From positions 1 to 23,192 of the forward strand of contig CALVQP010000008.1 of assembly GCA_944358225.1 (NCBI GenBank): DNA of 23,192 nucleotides, read 5' to 3'. The translations under genes were made by a program, and so were the position numbers. Origin of the DNA: an uncultured Bacilli bacterium. Its GTDB lineage: Bacteria > Bacillota_I > Bacilli_A > RF39 > UBA660. Below, piece by piece: positions 15,196 to 23,016 of the stretch. The stretch's first letter is position 1, and each line of letters opens with the position of its first letter. The notes below the pieces were generated by a model. That model did no database searches, was not told where the DNA came from, and was given only the letters and a program-made list of their open reading frames with translations.

Positions 15196-15468
15196 TTATT
15201 TATTTTTAACTTTTTGCAATACTTGTGATCGCAAAGATATTTCTTGATGAATATCGTAACGTGTCGCAACTAGTTTATCTTCACAGTTTTTAATATTTTG
15301 TGCTTTTTGCAAACGCGATAAATTAGAAGAAATATGCCACTTGTTTTGAACATCTTTAACACTTTGATACCATATATAGTCAGCACTTTGATAAAAAATA
15401 TCTAAAATTTTATTTAACTGTTGTTCTAAAATAAGTAGTTGATTTAAATCTAAATATTTTAATTCCAT
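15196..15468 (-). CDS. Small unknown helical protein after gatC
   Basis: 90 residues, starting MELKYLDLNQLLILEQQLNK, all helix by composition, with leucine-rich heptad-like spacing at 5-25 and a basic C-terminal half. AAAGGAAG lies before the ATG, and the stop of gatC is 12 nt upstream. There is no recognisable domain. A coiled-coil partner of the amidotransferase or of a tRNA synthetase is conceivable but unsupported beyond location. Confidence 0.55.
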   Translation of the reverse strand: MELKYLDLNQLLILEQQLNKILDIFYQSADYIWYQSVKDVQNKWHISSNLSRLQKAQNIKNCEDKLVATRYDIHQEISLRSQVLQKVKNK

Positions 15469-15480
15469 TTTTATCTTCCT

Positions 15481-15771
15481 TTAAACTGTTTTTGGCACTT
15501 TAATTTCCCGGCCATCACTTTGTTTTACATTTTGCATAATTTCTTTTAAGCTAACCGATTCCTCTGGTTCATCTTCTCTTAAAGTTGCAGTATATAAATC
15601 ATATGGATGAGTCATTGGTTCGACATTGTCAATGTTTTCAATTTCGTTAATAAGATCAATAGACTGTTGAATTTCTGCAAATTCTTCTAAAACCATTTTA
15701 TTTTCTTCATCAGTAAGACCAATTAGTAGTTTATTAGCTAAGTTATCCACTTGCTTTTTATTAAGTTCCAT
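15481..15771 (-). CDS. gatC: Asp-tRNA(Asn)/Glu-tRNA(Gln) amidotransferase subunit C
   Basis: GatC, the small subunit that wraps around GatA and GatB and stabilises the complex. At 96 residues it has the usual length. The N-terminal helices (VDNLANKLLIGLTDEE) and the extended tail (NVEPMTHPYDLYTATLREDE; later SDGREIKVPKTV) are diagnostic. AAGAGGTG precedes the ATG. It follows asnS by 10 nt. gatC is normally followed at once by gatA, but here three small ORFs intervene. Confidence 0.95.
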   Translation of the reverse strand: MELNKKQVDNLANKLLIGLTDEENKMVLEEFAEIQQSIDLINEIENIDNVEPMTHPYDLYTATLREDEPEESVSLKEIMQNVKQSDGREIKVPKTV

Positions 15772-15781
15772 AATTCACCTC

Positions 15782-17146
15782 TTAAAAATCACAAGATTTT
15801 GGCGTTCTTGGAAATGCTATAACATCACGAATATTTTCAACGCCAGTTAAATACATGATTAAACGTTCAAAGCCCATACCAAATCCTGAATGATAGCAAC
15901 CTCCAAAGCGACGAAGATCTAAATACCAATTAACAGTATCTATATCAACTCCCATTTTTTGAGCTCTTTTTAATATTTTGTCATAGTCTTCTTCTCTTTG
16001 TGAACCACCCATTAATTCTCCACTTCCAGGGACTTCTAAATCAACAGCAGCTACTGTTTTACCATCGCTATTTTCTTTCATATACCAAGCTTTAATATCT
16101 TTTGGCCAATTATAAATGAAAACTGGCCCTTTAAAATACTCTGTAATGTATTTTTCATGTTCTTTGGCAATATCATCTTCATAACTAGGCGTAAATTCCC
16201 ATTTAATATCTGCTGATAGCAAAATATCTACTGCCTCATGATGAGTAATCCTTTTAAAAGTAGAATTTACAAGGGCGTTTAATTTATCAAGTAAACCCTT
16301 TTCAACAAAACGATCTAAAAACGTTATTTCATCCAAGCAGTTTTTTAAGACATAGCTAACAACTGATTTTAACATTTCTTCTTCAATATTCATAAGTTCA
16401 TTTAAATCACAGAAAGCTATTTCTGGTTCAATCATCCAAAATTCATTAGCATGAGTTTTGGTGTTGGAGTTTTCGGTACGAAAAGTTGGTCCAAAGGTAT
16501 AAATTTTTTTACAAGCCATGGCAAATGCTTCCCCATGTAATTGTCCAGTACCTGTAATATATGCTTGTTTTCCAAAGAGATCTTTACTCATATCTACTTT
16601 ACCATCAACTAAAGGCAAATTATTAAAATCTAAGGTTGTTACTTTAAACATTTGATTTTCGCCTTCACAATCGGCTGTTGTAAGTAAAGGAGTATGTATA
16701 TATTGATAATTATGAGTTTGGAAATATTCGTGAATGGCAAAAGCTGCTACACTACGCACTTTAAAAACGGCTTGGTAAAGGTTAGTACGCGGACGTAAAT
16801 GAGCAACGGACCTTAAAAATTCGTTAGTATGACGCTTAGGTTGAATGGGATAATCAGCAGGACAATCTCCCAATAATTTTATTTTAGTAGCTTGAAGTTC
16901 AAATTCTTGTTTGCCTTGACTTTCAACAAGCTTTCCTTGAGCTTCAATAGCACATCCTACTAATAACTTAGATATTTCTTGAAAGTTATCTAAAGAATTA
17001 TCATATACTATTTGTAAGTGTTTAAAACAAGTTCCATCGCTAAAATCAATAAAGCCAAAAGTTGTTTGTTTGCGGTGATTTCTAATCCACCCTTGAACAG
17101 TTATTATACTATTAATAAGATCTTTGTTAATATCTTTAACATCCAT
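15782..17146 (-). CDS. asnS: Asparaginyl-tRNA synthetase
   Basis: AsnRS, a class IIb synthetase that charges tRNA-Asn with Asn, 454 residues. The N-terminal OB-fold anticodon-binding domain (about 16-95: ITVQGWIRNHRKQTTFGFIDF) is followed by the catalytic core. Motif 2 lies in FGPTFRTENSNTKTHANEFWM, then VPGSGELMGGSQREE, and motif 3 in GFGMGFERLIMYLTG. It ends IRDVIAFPRTPKSCDF, the AsnRS-type C-terminus. AAAGGAGA lies before the ATG; aspS ends 25 nt upstream. With AsnRS present, GatCAB may be needed mainly for Gln-tRNA. Confidence 0.96.
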   Translation of the reverse strand: MDVKDINKDLINSIITVQGWIRNHRKQTTFGFIDFSDGTCFKHLQIVYDNSLDNFQEISKLLVGCAIEAQGKLVESQGKQEFELQATKIKLLGDCPADYPIQPKRHTNEFLRSVAHLRPRTNLYQAVFKVRSVAAFAIHEYFQTHNYQYIHTPLLTTADCEGENQMFKVTTLDFNNLPLVDGKVDMSKDLFGKQAYITGTGQLHGEAFAMACKKIYTFGPTFRTENSNTKTHANEFWMIEPEIAFCDLNELMNIEEEMLKSVVSYVLKNCLDEITFLDRFVEKGLLDKLNALVNSTFKRITHHEAVDILLSADIKWEFTPSYEDDIAKEHEKYITEYFKGPVFIYNWPKDIKAWYMKENSDGKTVAAVDLEVPGSGELMGGSQREEDYDKILKRAQKMGVDIDTVNWYLDLRRFGGCYHSGFGMGFERLIMYLTGVENIRDVIAFPRTPKSCDF

Positions 17147-17171
17147 ATTCTTTCTCCTTTGTGTTATATTT

Positions 17172-18482
17172 TTACGGGGTCAAACGCGTTGGTCCGCGAT
17201 AAATAAAGGTTGCTTCTCTAATATTATCAATATTTAACATTTGCATTAACACACGGGCAATCCCAATGGCAAATCCCCCATGAGGAGGGCAACCATATTT
17301 AAAAAATTCTAAATAAAACTCTAAAGACTTTGGATCTAGGCCTTTTTCTTTTATTTGATTTGTTAGAATATCAAGACGATGTTCTCTTTGTGACCCCGTT
17401 GTAATTTCTACACCTCTATACAATAAATCATAGCTATTAGTTAAACCATTTTCATCTAGATTGTGATAAAAAGGCCGAGCGGCAAAAGGAAATTTGGTAA
17501 CAAAAACAAAATCACTACCATATTTCTTTTTCACATATTTACACAATAACATCTCTTCTTTACGTTCAAAATCATCTTGACGTTCAGCTTCATAATGATA
17601 TTCTTCTTTTAATATTTTTTTAGCCTCAGCAAAAGTTAAACGAGGAATTGGCACTTCTAAATCTGATAAAGTAGTTTTAAAATTTTTTAAGATTTGGTCT
17701 TTATATTTATCATAAACTTTTTGAAAAGCATATTTTAACCACTTTTCTTCCATATCCATAATGTCTTCAAAAGAATCAATATAAGACATTTCAATATCTG
17801 CCATATTTATTTCGGTAGCATGATAAGAAGTATGGGAGTTTTCCGCGCGATAAGCCGGACCAATTTCAAACACTTTGCCAAAATTAGATGCCATAGCCAT
17901 TTGTTTATAAAATTGCGGTGATTGAGATAAAGAGGCTTCTTGACCAAAATAATCTAATTTAAAGGTTTCTGCCCCACTTTCCGCAGCCGCAGCGGCGATT
18001 TTGGGAGAATGGATTTCAATAAAGTCATTAGCTTGACAATACTCTCTTAAGGCATGTTCAAATTCGGTTTCAATTTGAAATAATAACTTATTATCTTCGC
18101 GGCGAAGATCTAAGAAGCGGTAATCTAAGCGAGTTTCTCTTAAAGCAGCATCTTTACTTTTAATATTTATCGGCAATTCTTCTAAAGAAGTACTAGTTAT
18201 TGTAATTTCAGTAGGAATTATTTCTTTACCACCTAATTTAACAGAAGGACTATTTAAGCATTTACCTTGTATTTTAACCGTACTTTCTAAAGTTATACTT
18301 TGAGCAATTTGCACAAGTTTTTCATTATTTTCTTTTTCAATGGTAATTTGAACTTTACCAGTATCATCTTTTACAACCATGAAAATAATGTATGGTAAGT
18401 TACGCAAATTTTCAACGAATCCTTGAATTTGGACAGTTTCATCATAGTAGTTTTCTAACAAATTAATTTTTGTAGTTTTCAT
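17172..18482 (-). CDS. aspS: Aspartyl-tRNA synthetase, short archaeal/eukaryal type
   Basis: 436 residues, against about 590 for the standard bacterial AspRS; there is no room for the bacterial GAD insertion. The OB-fold (about 15-100, VQIQGFVENLRNLPYIIFMV) is followed by the class II core: AESGAETF, SQSPQFYKQM, motif 2 in FEIGPAYRAENSHTSYHATE, then LLYRGVEITTGSQREHR, and motif 3 in CPPHGGFAIGIARVLMQML. The end is PTRLTP. This is the archaeal-type form, which in several bacteria charges both tRNA-Asp and tRNA-Asn. In discriminating and non-discriminating archaeal enzymes a Trp or a His sits where this protein has Glu24, so specificity cannot be read from that site. AGAAAGGAAA precedes the ATG. 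Confidence 0.9.
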   Translation of the reverse strand: MKTTKINLLENYYDETVQIQGFVENLRNLPYIIFMVVKDDTGKVQITIEKENNEKLVQIAQSITLESTVKIQGKCLNSPSVKLGGKEIIPTEITITSTSLEELPINIKSKDAALRETRLDYRFLDLRREDNKLLFQIETEFEHALREYCQANDFIEIHSPKIAAAAAESGAETFKLDYFGQEASLSQSPQFYKQMAMASNFGKVFEIGPAYRAENSHTSYHATEINMADIEMSYIDSFEDIMDMEEKWLKYAFQKVYDKYKDQILKNFKTTLSDLEVPIPRLTFAEAKKILKEEYHYEAERQDDFERKEEMLLCKYVKKKYGSDFVFVTKFPFAARPFYHNLDENGLTNSYDLLYRGVEITTGSQREHRLDILTNQIKEKGLDPKSLEFYLEFFKYGCPPHGGFAIGIARVLMQMLNIDNIREATFIYRGPTRLTP

Positions 18483-18485
18483 TAA

Positions 18486-18935
18486 TTATTTCCTTTCTAG
18501 TTTTCTGATAATTTCTTGAGAAAAATTGGTAGCAGGCAAATTATTGTTTTGCTTTATAAAATCAAAAACACTGGCAAAAGCTAATGGCTGAGCAGCAAAG
18601 TCCCCACGACGAGCAGTTGTATAAAATACTTGATTATTATCATTAATATTAATAATCAAATTATATTCATCTATATGATTAAACATATTAGTAGCCCAAG
18701 CTTTAAGTTGATAAAAATTACGATCACCAATTAAAATAATAAGTTCTTTGATAATTTCTGGGTCATACAAATCGTCGATATTTATTAATCGCCCAATATA
18801 AACATTTAATAAAGGATTGGTCTTATTATTAACATCATATATTTTAAAAGCAGTAGCATCTTCAGGAATTTGAGCGTTTATAAGAGATTGCTCCCCTATA
18901 AAATTACCAAAAAAATTATAAAATCTAACAATCAT
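18486..18935 (-). CDS. Unknown 149-residue protein between hisS and aspS
   Basis: A soluble protein starting MIVRFYNFFGNFIGEQSLI, mixed alpha/beta by composition, with no membrane segment. Its most distinctive stretch, VFYTTARRGDFAAQPLAFAS (about residues 104-123), is less AT-driven in composition than the rest. I do not recognise the family. TAGGAG lies before the ATG and overlaps the hisS stop; aspS starts 3 nt after its own stop. hisS and aspS are direct neighbours in many Firmicutes, so this is an inserted, tightly coupled gene. Confidence 0.65.
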   Translation of the reverse strand: MIVRFYNFFGNFIGEQSLINAQIPEDATAFKIYDVNNKTNPLLNVYIGRLINIDDLYDPEIIKELIILIGDRNFYQLKAWATNMFNHIDEYNLIININDNNQVFYTTARRGDFAAQPLAFASVFDFIKQNNNLPATNFSQEIIRKLERK

Positions 18936-18943
18936 ACTTTCTC

Positions 18944-20209
18944 CTACATATGCATATCAAAGTAATCTACTAAATCATTAATAGCTACTTTTTGCTCTTC
19001 TTTAGTTTTATTATCTTTAACTTTAACTTGATAATCTTTTAAATCATCACTATTTAAAATAATTATATATTTAGCATTTAAACGATCAGCACTTTTAAAT
19101 TGACTTTTTAAACTACGCCCGAGATATTCTGTTTCACATATAAAGCCATTTAGTCTTAGTTCTTGGGTTAAATAAAGAGCAGTTTCTTTTTCTTCTTCAT
19201 TAACATAGCCAAGATAAATATCGATTGAATCATTAATTGGAATATTTACTTTTTCTTCTTCTAAGGCTAAAAGTACTCTTTCTAATCCGGCCGCAAAACC
19301 AACTGCTGGTGTTTGGGGACCATCTAGTTTTTCGACTAAATTATTATATCTTCCGCCCGCACATAAGATATTGCTACGGCCAAAATTTTCATTTACTAAT
19401 TCTAGTTCAAAGACAGTATGATTATAGTAATCTAAACCTCGCACAATACCAGGATTTACTTCATATTCTACTTCTAATAAATCTAAGTATTCTTGTAATT
19501 TTAAAAAGCGGTTTTTGCTTTCATCATTAAGATAATCTAAAATGTTAGGTACTGTTTGCATAGCTTCGTGATTATTATCTACTTTACAATCTAAAATGCG
19601 CAAAGGATTAGTTAAAAGACGTTTTTGACAATCTTCGCACATAGTATTTATATGAGGTTTAAAGTGCTTTATTAAAGCTTCGCGATAGTTTTTTCGAGAT
19701 TCTTCATCACCTAAAGTATTTAAATTTATTTTAATATTTTTAAGTCCTAATATCTTAAATATATTGTAAGCCAAACTAATAACTTCGGCGTCTGCAAACA
19801 CATCATCACTACCAAGTAATTCTACGCCAAATTGTGAAAATTCTCTTAATCTTCCCGCTTGTGGTCTTTCATAACGATACATATTAGCATTATAAAAAAG
19901 TTTTTTCGGTTGCTTAGGATCACCAAACATTTTATTTTCAATATAACTACGTACAATAGCGGCAGTTCCTTCTGGTCTTAAGGTTAAGTTTCTATTACCA
20001 CGATCTTTAAAATCATAAGTTTCCTTACTAACAATGTCGCTATCTATTCCCACAGATCGATGAAAAACTTCACTAGCTTCAAAAACTGGAGTTTTGATAT
20101 ATTCATAATTGTACTTTTCACAGATAGATGCTAAAACATCATCTAAATATTGTCTTTGTTTGGCTTTTTGGCCATAAAGATCATAAGTCCCCTTAGGCTT
20201 GCTAATCAT
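18944..20209 (-). CDS. hisS: Histidyl-tRNA synthetase
   Basis: HisRS, class IIa, 421 residues, the normal bacterial length. It begins ISKPKGTYDLYG. Motif 2 is around MYRYERPQAGRLREFSQFG, preceded by LRPEGTAAIVRSYIE. The histidine-binding motifs are GLDYYNHTVFELE and CAGGRYNNLVEKLDGPQTP. Motif 3 is GFAAGLERVLLAL. The C-terminal anticodon-binding domain (about 325-421) contains EYLGRSLKSQFKSADRL. AAAGGAGG lies before the ATG. It is the second gene behind the T-box leader. Confidence 0.97.
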   Translation of the reverse strand: MISKPKGTYDLYGQKAKQRQYLDDVLASICEKYNYEYIKTPVFEASEVFHRSVGIDSDIVSKETYDFKDRGNRNLTLRPEGTAAIVRSYIENKMFGDPKQPKKLFYNANMYRYERPQAGRLREFSQFGVELLGSDDVFADAEVISLAYNIFKILGLKNIKINLNTLGDEESRKNYREALIKHFKPHINTMCEDCQKRLLTNPLRILDCKVDNNHEAMQTVPNILDYLNDESKNRFLKLQEYLDLLEVEYEVNPGIVRGLDYYNHTVFELELVNENFGRSNILCAGGRYNNLVEKLDGPQTPAVGFAAGLERVLLALEEEKVNIPINDSIDIYLGYVNEEEKETALYLTQELRLNGFICETEYLGRSLKSQFKSADRLNAKYIIILNSDDLKDYQVKVKDNKTKEEQKVAINDLVDYFDMHM

Positions 20210-20229
20210 AATTTTCCTCCTTTAAAGTT

Positions 20230-20493
20230 TTAGTATTTCTTTAAAATTAAAGCCTTCGTTTTTTGCAAAGTTTCTACCTTATTTTTAGATGATGTAAGCA
20301 TTTGCCTAAATATGTCATCTAAAATACTTTGTTTTAATTGCTGATATTTTAAAGATATTTCCTGCATTCTTTGTTTAATTACTTCTAGACATAATAAGTA
20401 ATCATAACCTGTTAAATCTTCTTCGGCAATTTTAGCAAAATTTAAACACTCTATAAATTCTGCTCTTAATTTATCAAGTTTTTGTAAGTACAT
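20230..20493 (-). CDS. Small coiled-coil-like protein, first gene behind the T-box
   Basis: 87 residues from the ATG at 20493 (MYLQKLDKLRAEFIECLNFA). A longer in-frame ATG at 20544 lies within the T-box terminator and is rejected; GAAGGAGA sits 5 nt before the chosen start. The protein is helical throughout, acidic in the first half and Lys-rich at the end, with heptad-like hydrophobic spacing. I do not recognise it. As the first gene of the operon it is the most directly controlled by the T-box. It resembles the small helical ORFs between gatC and gatA in style, but I see no clear sequence similarity. Confidence 0.6.
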   Translation of the reverse strand: MYLQKLDKLRAEFIECLNFAKIAEEDLTGYDYLLCLEVIKQRMQEISLKYQQLKQSILDDIFRQMLTSSKNKVETLQKTKALILKKY

Positions 20494-20510
20494 AACGTTC
20501 TCCTTCTTCC

Positions 20511-20706
20511 AATAAAAAAGTACCCAAATACGTAAGGACGCCAAAAGCGCGGTGCCACCTTACTTTACCTAGGTACTCTCTTAATTGATATCGCAATTTA
20601 TTTGCGTTTCTAATGTTTGTAGAAGTTGTTATTCTTTTAAAATAATTTAAATATTTGCACCATCCATATTCTCTCTAAATAATTATTTTAAAATACTCGT
20701 CTTCTT
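20511..20706 (-). ncRNA. T-box riboswitch, predicted to read tRNA-Asn
   Basis: A full T-box leader. On the minus strand AGAAG (20705-20701) pairs with CTTCT (20626-20622) as the base of Stem I. Above it are AGTA, a 13-bp helix (TTTTAAAATAATT with its complement), the AGAGAG bulge and the GGATGGTGC distal motif. The 3' side of the specifier loop reads GAAT-AAC-A, giving AAC (20630-20628), an Asn codon. The T-box sequence AAGGTGGCACCGCG lies at 20561-20548; its UGGC bulge pairs with a GCCA end, meaning discriminator G. Bacterial tRNA-Asn has G73, while tRNA-His has C73. The competing terminator pairs AGTACC and GTAAGG with CCTTAC and GGTACT, followed by TTTTTT (20577-20514). Confidence 0.92.
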
Positions 20707-20722
20707 TAGAAAATACACTAAT

Positions 20723-20751
20723 ATTTTACTTCAAATACTTTTAATAGTCAA
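20723..20751 (-). promoter_or_regulatory. Promoter of the T-box operon
   Basis: TTGACT (20751-20746), a 17-nt spacer and TAAAAT (20728-20723) on the minus strand. The start of transcription would be about 10 nt before Stem I. Confidence 0.7.
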
Positions 20752-20911
20752 CTTTTTTCATAGATATAGATGATTCTATTATGTTTAATTTGTGATAATA
20801 TTTTAACTTACGAAAATTTCTTAAAATTATAATATAATATGATATCGAAGTAAATTTAATTGATTATTAGCGCATTTCACAATACTTATTAAGTATATTT
20901 TTTTAAATTAC
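20752..20911. other. AT-rich intergenic stretch
   Basis: Between the stop of the gene at 20912 and the T-box promoter. No ORF or convincing minus-strand terminator is visible. A small plus-strand hairpin (ATACTT/AAGTAT, 20882-20896) followed by Ts is present, but no plus-strand gene precedes it. Confidence 0.5.
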
Positions 20912-22360
20912 TTATGTATCGATTTTATTTAATCCATAAATTTTTTCCGATAAATCTTTTACAACTGTTTGAAAATTATTTGATCCGTGTTTTGTCAATA
21001 TAACAACAATATAAGGGCTGTTAGAATATACAATCCCTACATCATGATAATAATTTCCATAATATCCGTATTTATGCATTGTTGTAGGTATTCCATCAAA
21101 TAACAAGAAATTATAGTAACTATTTATAAAATAATTTTTTAATTCATTCCCTTTATTATTATTATTAATTACCTTATACAAATATTTCCAAATTGCTATT
21201 TGATCATTTACGGTGGTGTTACCATAATAATCACTATTTGAACGATTCAAAAAAATACTAGCCCCGATATTTCTACCATAATAACGAAGATTTTCAATTC
21301 CTATCATATCAACTAATTGTCTGTGGGCTGTATTATCACTAACCGATATGGCTTTTTCAACTTTAATTCTTGTATTTTCATCAAAAGCTAAATTTTCATA
21401 AACATACAAAGCATCAACTGTTTTTACTAAACTCGCTCCATAATATACGATATTTTGATTATATAAATAAGTATAATTAGTATTTAAATTAACATAACCA
21501 ATACTAACATTATAATTTTTTTCTTTTATATATCTTTCTAAATTATTTATGTATTCTTGTTTATTTGTAGTATTAAAAGATATTGGTTTTATAACATTTA
21601 TAGTCCTATATTCTGTAGCTGTATTACCACTATCATCTTCGACTGTATAAGTTACTTTGTAAGTTCCTTCTTTAGATGTATCAACTGGATTATTAATTTG
21701 AACTTTTGATGAATCGATTTGACTACAATTATCATTTACAGTAACCCCTAACTCTTGATAATTACCATTTAAATATAAATTAATTGTATTTGCTCCATTT
21801 AATGATATAATCGGGCTTTCTTTATCTTCTTGTTTGATACTACGAATTATAGAGCTTTTGTTACCAGAAGAATCACTTACTTTATATTCTATTTGATTAT
21901 CCTTTTTTATAACTTGGACCTTTGAAGTTAAATCTTTATCATAATTATCCGTTGCTTCATAGCCTTCTTCCTCATATTCTTTACCTGGACAAACAATAGC
22001 ATCTTGATTACCCTTTAAAGTAATGTCTGGTGATTTAGTATCTACAATATTAACCACTCTTGTTTTACTATAGGTTTTTTTCTTATATTTTAATTCATAA
22101 ATTACTTTATAACTACCTAATTTATTAATATCTATGGACTCTTTTATTTTTATTTGATCAGAAATGTTTTTACATTTACCTTTGGAGCATACACTCGCTT
22201 TAGCCCCGAGTTCTTCATATTTACTACTTACTTCTAAATCGATGTTCTCATTACCTATTAGAGTTACATTAACTTTATCACCAAAAAAATAAATCAATCC
22301 TATTATTATACATAATACAAATATTATAGAACTTGTAAATATTATCTTCTTTTTAGACAT
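20912..22360 (-). CDS. Ig-like repeat protein with beta-lactamase/PBP-like serine hydrolase domain
   Basis: 482 residues. A basic N-terminus and one hydrophobic segment (about 6-26) anchor it, with the rest outside. Three Ig-like (DUF5011/HYR-type) domains follow at about 30-107, 110-177 and 183-258; the third has the typical PVDTSKEGTYKVTYTVEDDSGN. Residues 265-482 form a class A beta-lactamase-like domain: S310-L-V-K313 (SxxK), S341-D-N343 (SxN) and K430-Y-G (in place of KTG). The omega-loop Glu of true class A beta-lactamases is not visible, so an acylating wall enzyme or a substrate-binding protein is more likely than resistance. GGGGATGA precedes the ATG. It is alone on its transcript. 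It could act on peptidoglycan; this is inference. Confidence 0.8.
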   Translation of the reverse strand: MSKKKIIFTSSIIFVLCIIIGLIYFFGDKVNVTLIGNENIDLEVSSKYEELGAKASVCSKGKCKNISDQIKIKESIDINKLGSYKVIYELKYKKKTYSKTRVVNIVDTKSPDITLKGNQDAIVCPGKEYEEEGYEATDNYDKDLTSKVQVIKKDNQIEYKVSDSSGNKSSIIRSIKQEDKESPIISLNGANTINLYLNGNYQELGVTVNDNCSQIDSSKVQINNPVDTSKEGTYKVTYTVEDDSGNTATEYRTINVIKPISFNTTNKQEYINNLERYIKEKNYNVSIGYVNLNTNYTYLYNQNIVYYGASLVKTVDALYVYENLAFDENTRIKVEKAISVSDNTAHRQLVDMIGIENLRYYGRNIGASIFLNRSNSDYYGNTTVNDQIAIWKYLYKVINNNNKGNELKNYFINSYYNFLLFDGIPTTMHKYGYYGNYYHDVGIVYSNSPYIVVILTKHGSNNFQTVVKDLSEKIYGLNKIDT

Positions 22361-22420
22361 ATACTCATCCCCATTTAAATAATATCATAATTTTAGGAAA
22401 AAGTTTATATATGTTATCAT

Positions 22421-22442
22421 AAATTGAAGCGCACTTCAATTT
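22421..22442. promoter_or_regulatory. Palindrome upstream of the Ig/beta-lactamase-like gene
   Basis: AAATTGAAG and CTTCAATTT are perfect 9-nt inverted arms around CGCA. On the minus strand a weak -35 (TTGAAG) falls inside it, with TAACAT 17 nt on. On the plus strand it ends in five Ts, so a weak terminator is the alternative to an operator. Confidence 0.4.
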
Positions 22443-22624
22443 TTAATAATTAAAAATTTATATACAGTATTTAATATTTGTTGGAACTCTTTTTAGTAAT
22501 TATTGTTAATTTTTATTTAGATTTTTTGATATCATACAAACTCTTATAACCTGACATTTTTAAAAACATAAAAAAGACTAACATGAATCCTGTTTCTTGA
22601 ACAAAGGAAACTAGATTTTTTATT

Positions 22625-22760
22625 ATGATCAAATTAAGTTATAAAGATAAAATATATTTATATTATGATAGATCATTTATATCTTTCAAATAATAATATC
22701 ATGTTAATAAATCTGGAGTTGACTATTTAGTAAGAGCTAAAACACTCAAAACATTGAGAG
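22625..22760 (+). pseudogene. Remnant of an IS3-like transposase OrfA
   Basis: The plus strand reads MIKLSYKDKIYLYYDRSF from the ATG at 22625, then two stop codons (22691-22696). It continues in frame with YHVNKSGVDYLVRAKTLKTL. The order (K-L-S-Y-x-D-K-I-x-L-Y, then a helix-turn-helix with VNKS and DYLVR) resembles the N-terminal HTH of IS3/IS150-type OrfA. It is too damaged to be functional. The match is from memory of the family. Confidence 0.4.
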
Positions 22761-22804
22761 CTTTTGTTCAAACAATAAAGCATCAACAACATAAAAAAAG
22801 TATA

Positions 22805-23016
22805 TGTTGGTAGTAAACTTTGACTAACATCCATTAATGATTCTATATCGTATCCAAGAATTGGATAGATGGCACTTTCATCTTCCGTTATTTATTTTAA
22901 AAGTTGATGTTGTTAAATCATAAAGGGTTGCCACATTGTCTTTTTTTCTTTTGACAGAAATATAGGCACCAACAATATTTTGGGAATTAAACTTACTAAC
23001 ATCTAAAATAATCCCC
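22805..23016 (-). pseudogene. Broken reading frame of unknown origin
   Basis: The minus strand reads GIILDVSKFNSQNIVGAYIS and onwards to a TGA at 22880-22878. A second frame then takes over with ESAIYPILGYDIESLMDVSQ. The two pieces look like one protein split by a frameshift. I do not recognise it, and chance openness in AT-rich DNA is not excluded. Confidence 0.25.

Noticed and set aside
15177..15269. Longer N-terminus for the 87-residue gat-operon ORF
   Set aside because: It would overlap the preceding gene by 74 nt with no better ribosome site.
19237..19530. Plus-strand ORF of 97 codons opposite hisS
   Set aside because: Antisense to conserved HisRS motifs; no start signal.
20494..20544. 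Longer N-terminus for the first gene behind the T-box
   Set aside because: It would begin inside the T-box terminator hairpin; the ATG at 20493 has the ribosome site.
20628..20630. A His or Asp specifier for the T-box
   Set aside because: No CAC, CAU, GAC or GAU is in the specifier loop, and the UGGC bulge does not fit the discriminator C of tRNA-His.
20876..20905. Plus-strand terminator and a possible small plus-strand RNA
   Set aside because: The hairpin is weak, the region is nearly all A/T, and no plus-strand promoter or gene convincingly precedes it.
20912..22360. Calling this gene a beta-lactamase resistance determinant
   Set aside because: The omega-loop Glu is not visible and the KTG motif is altered; the Ig stalk fits a wall protein better.
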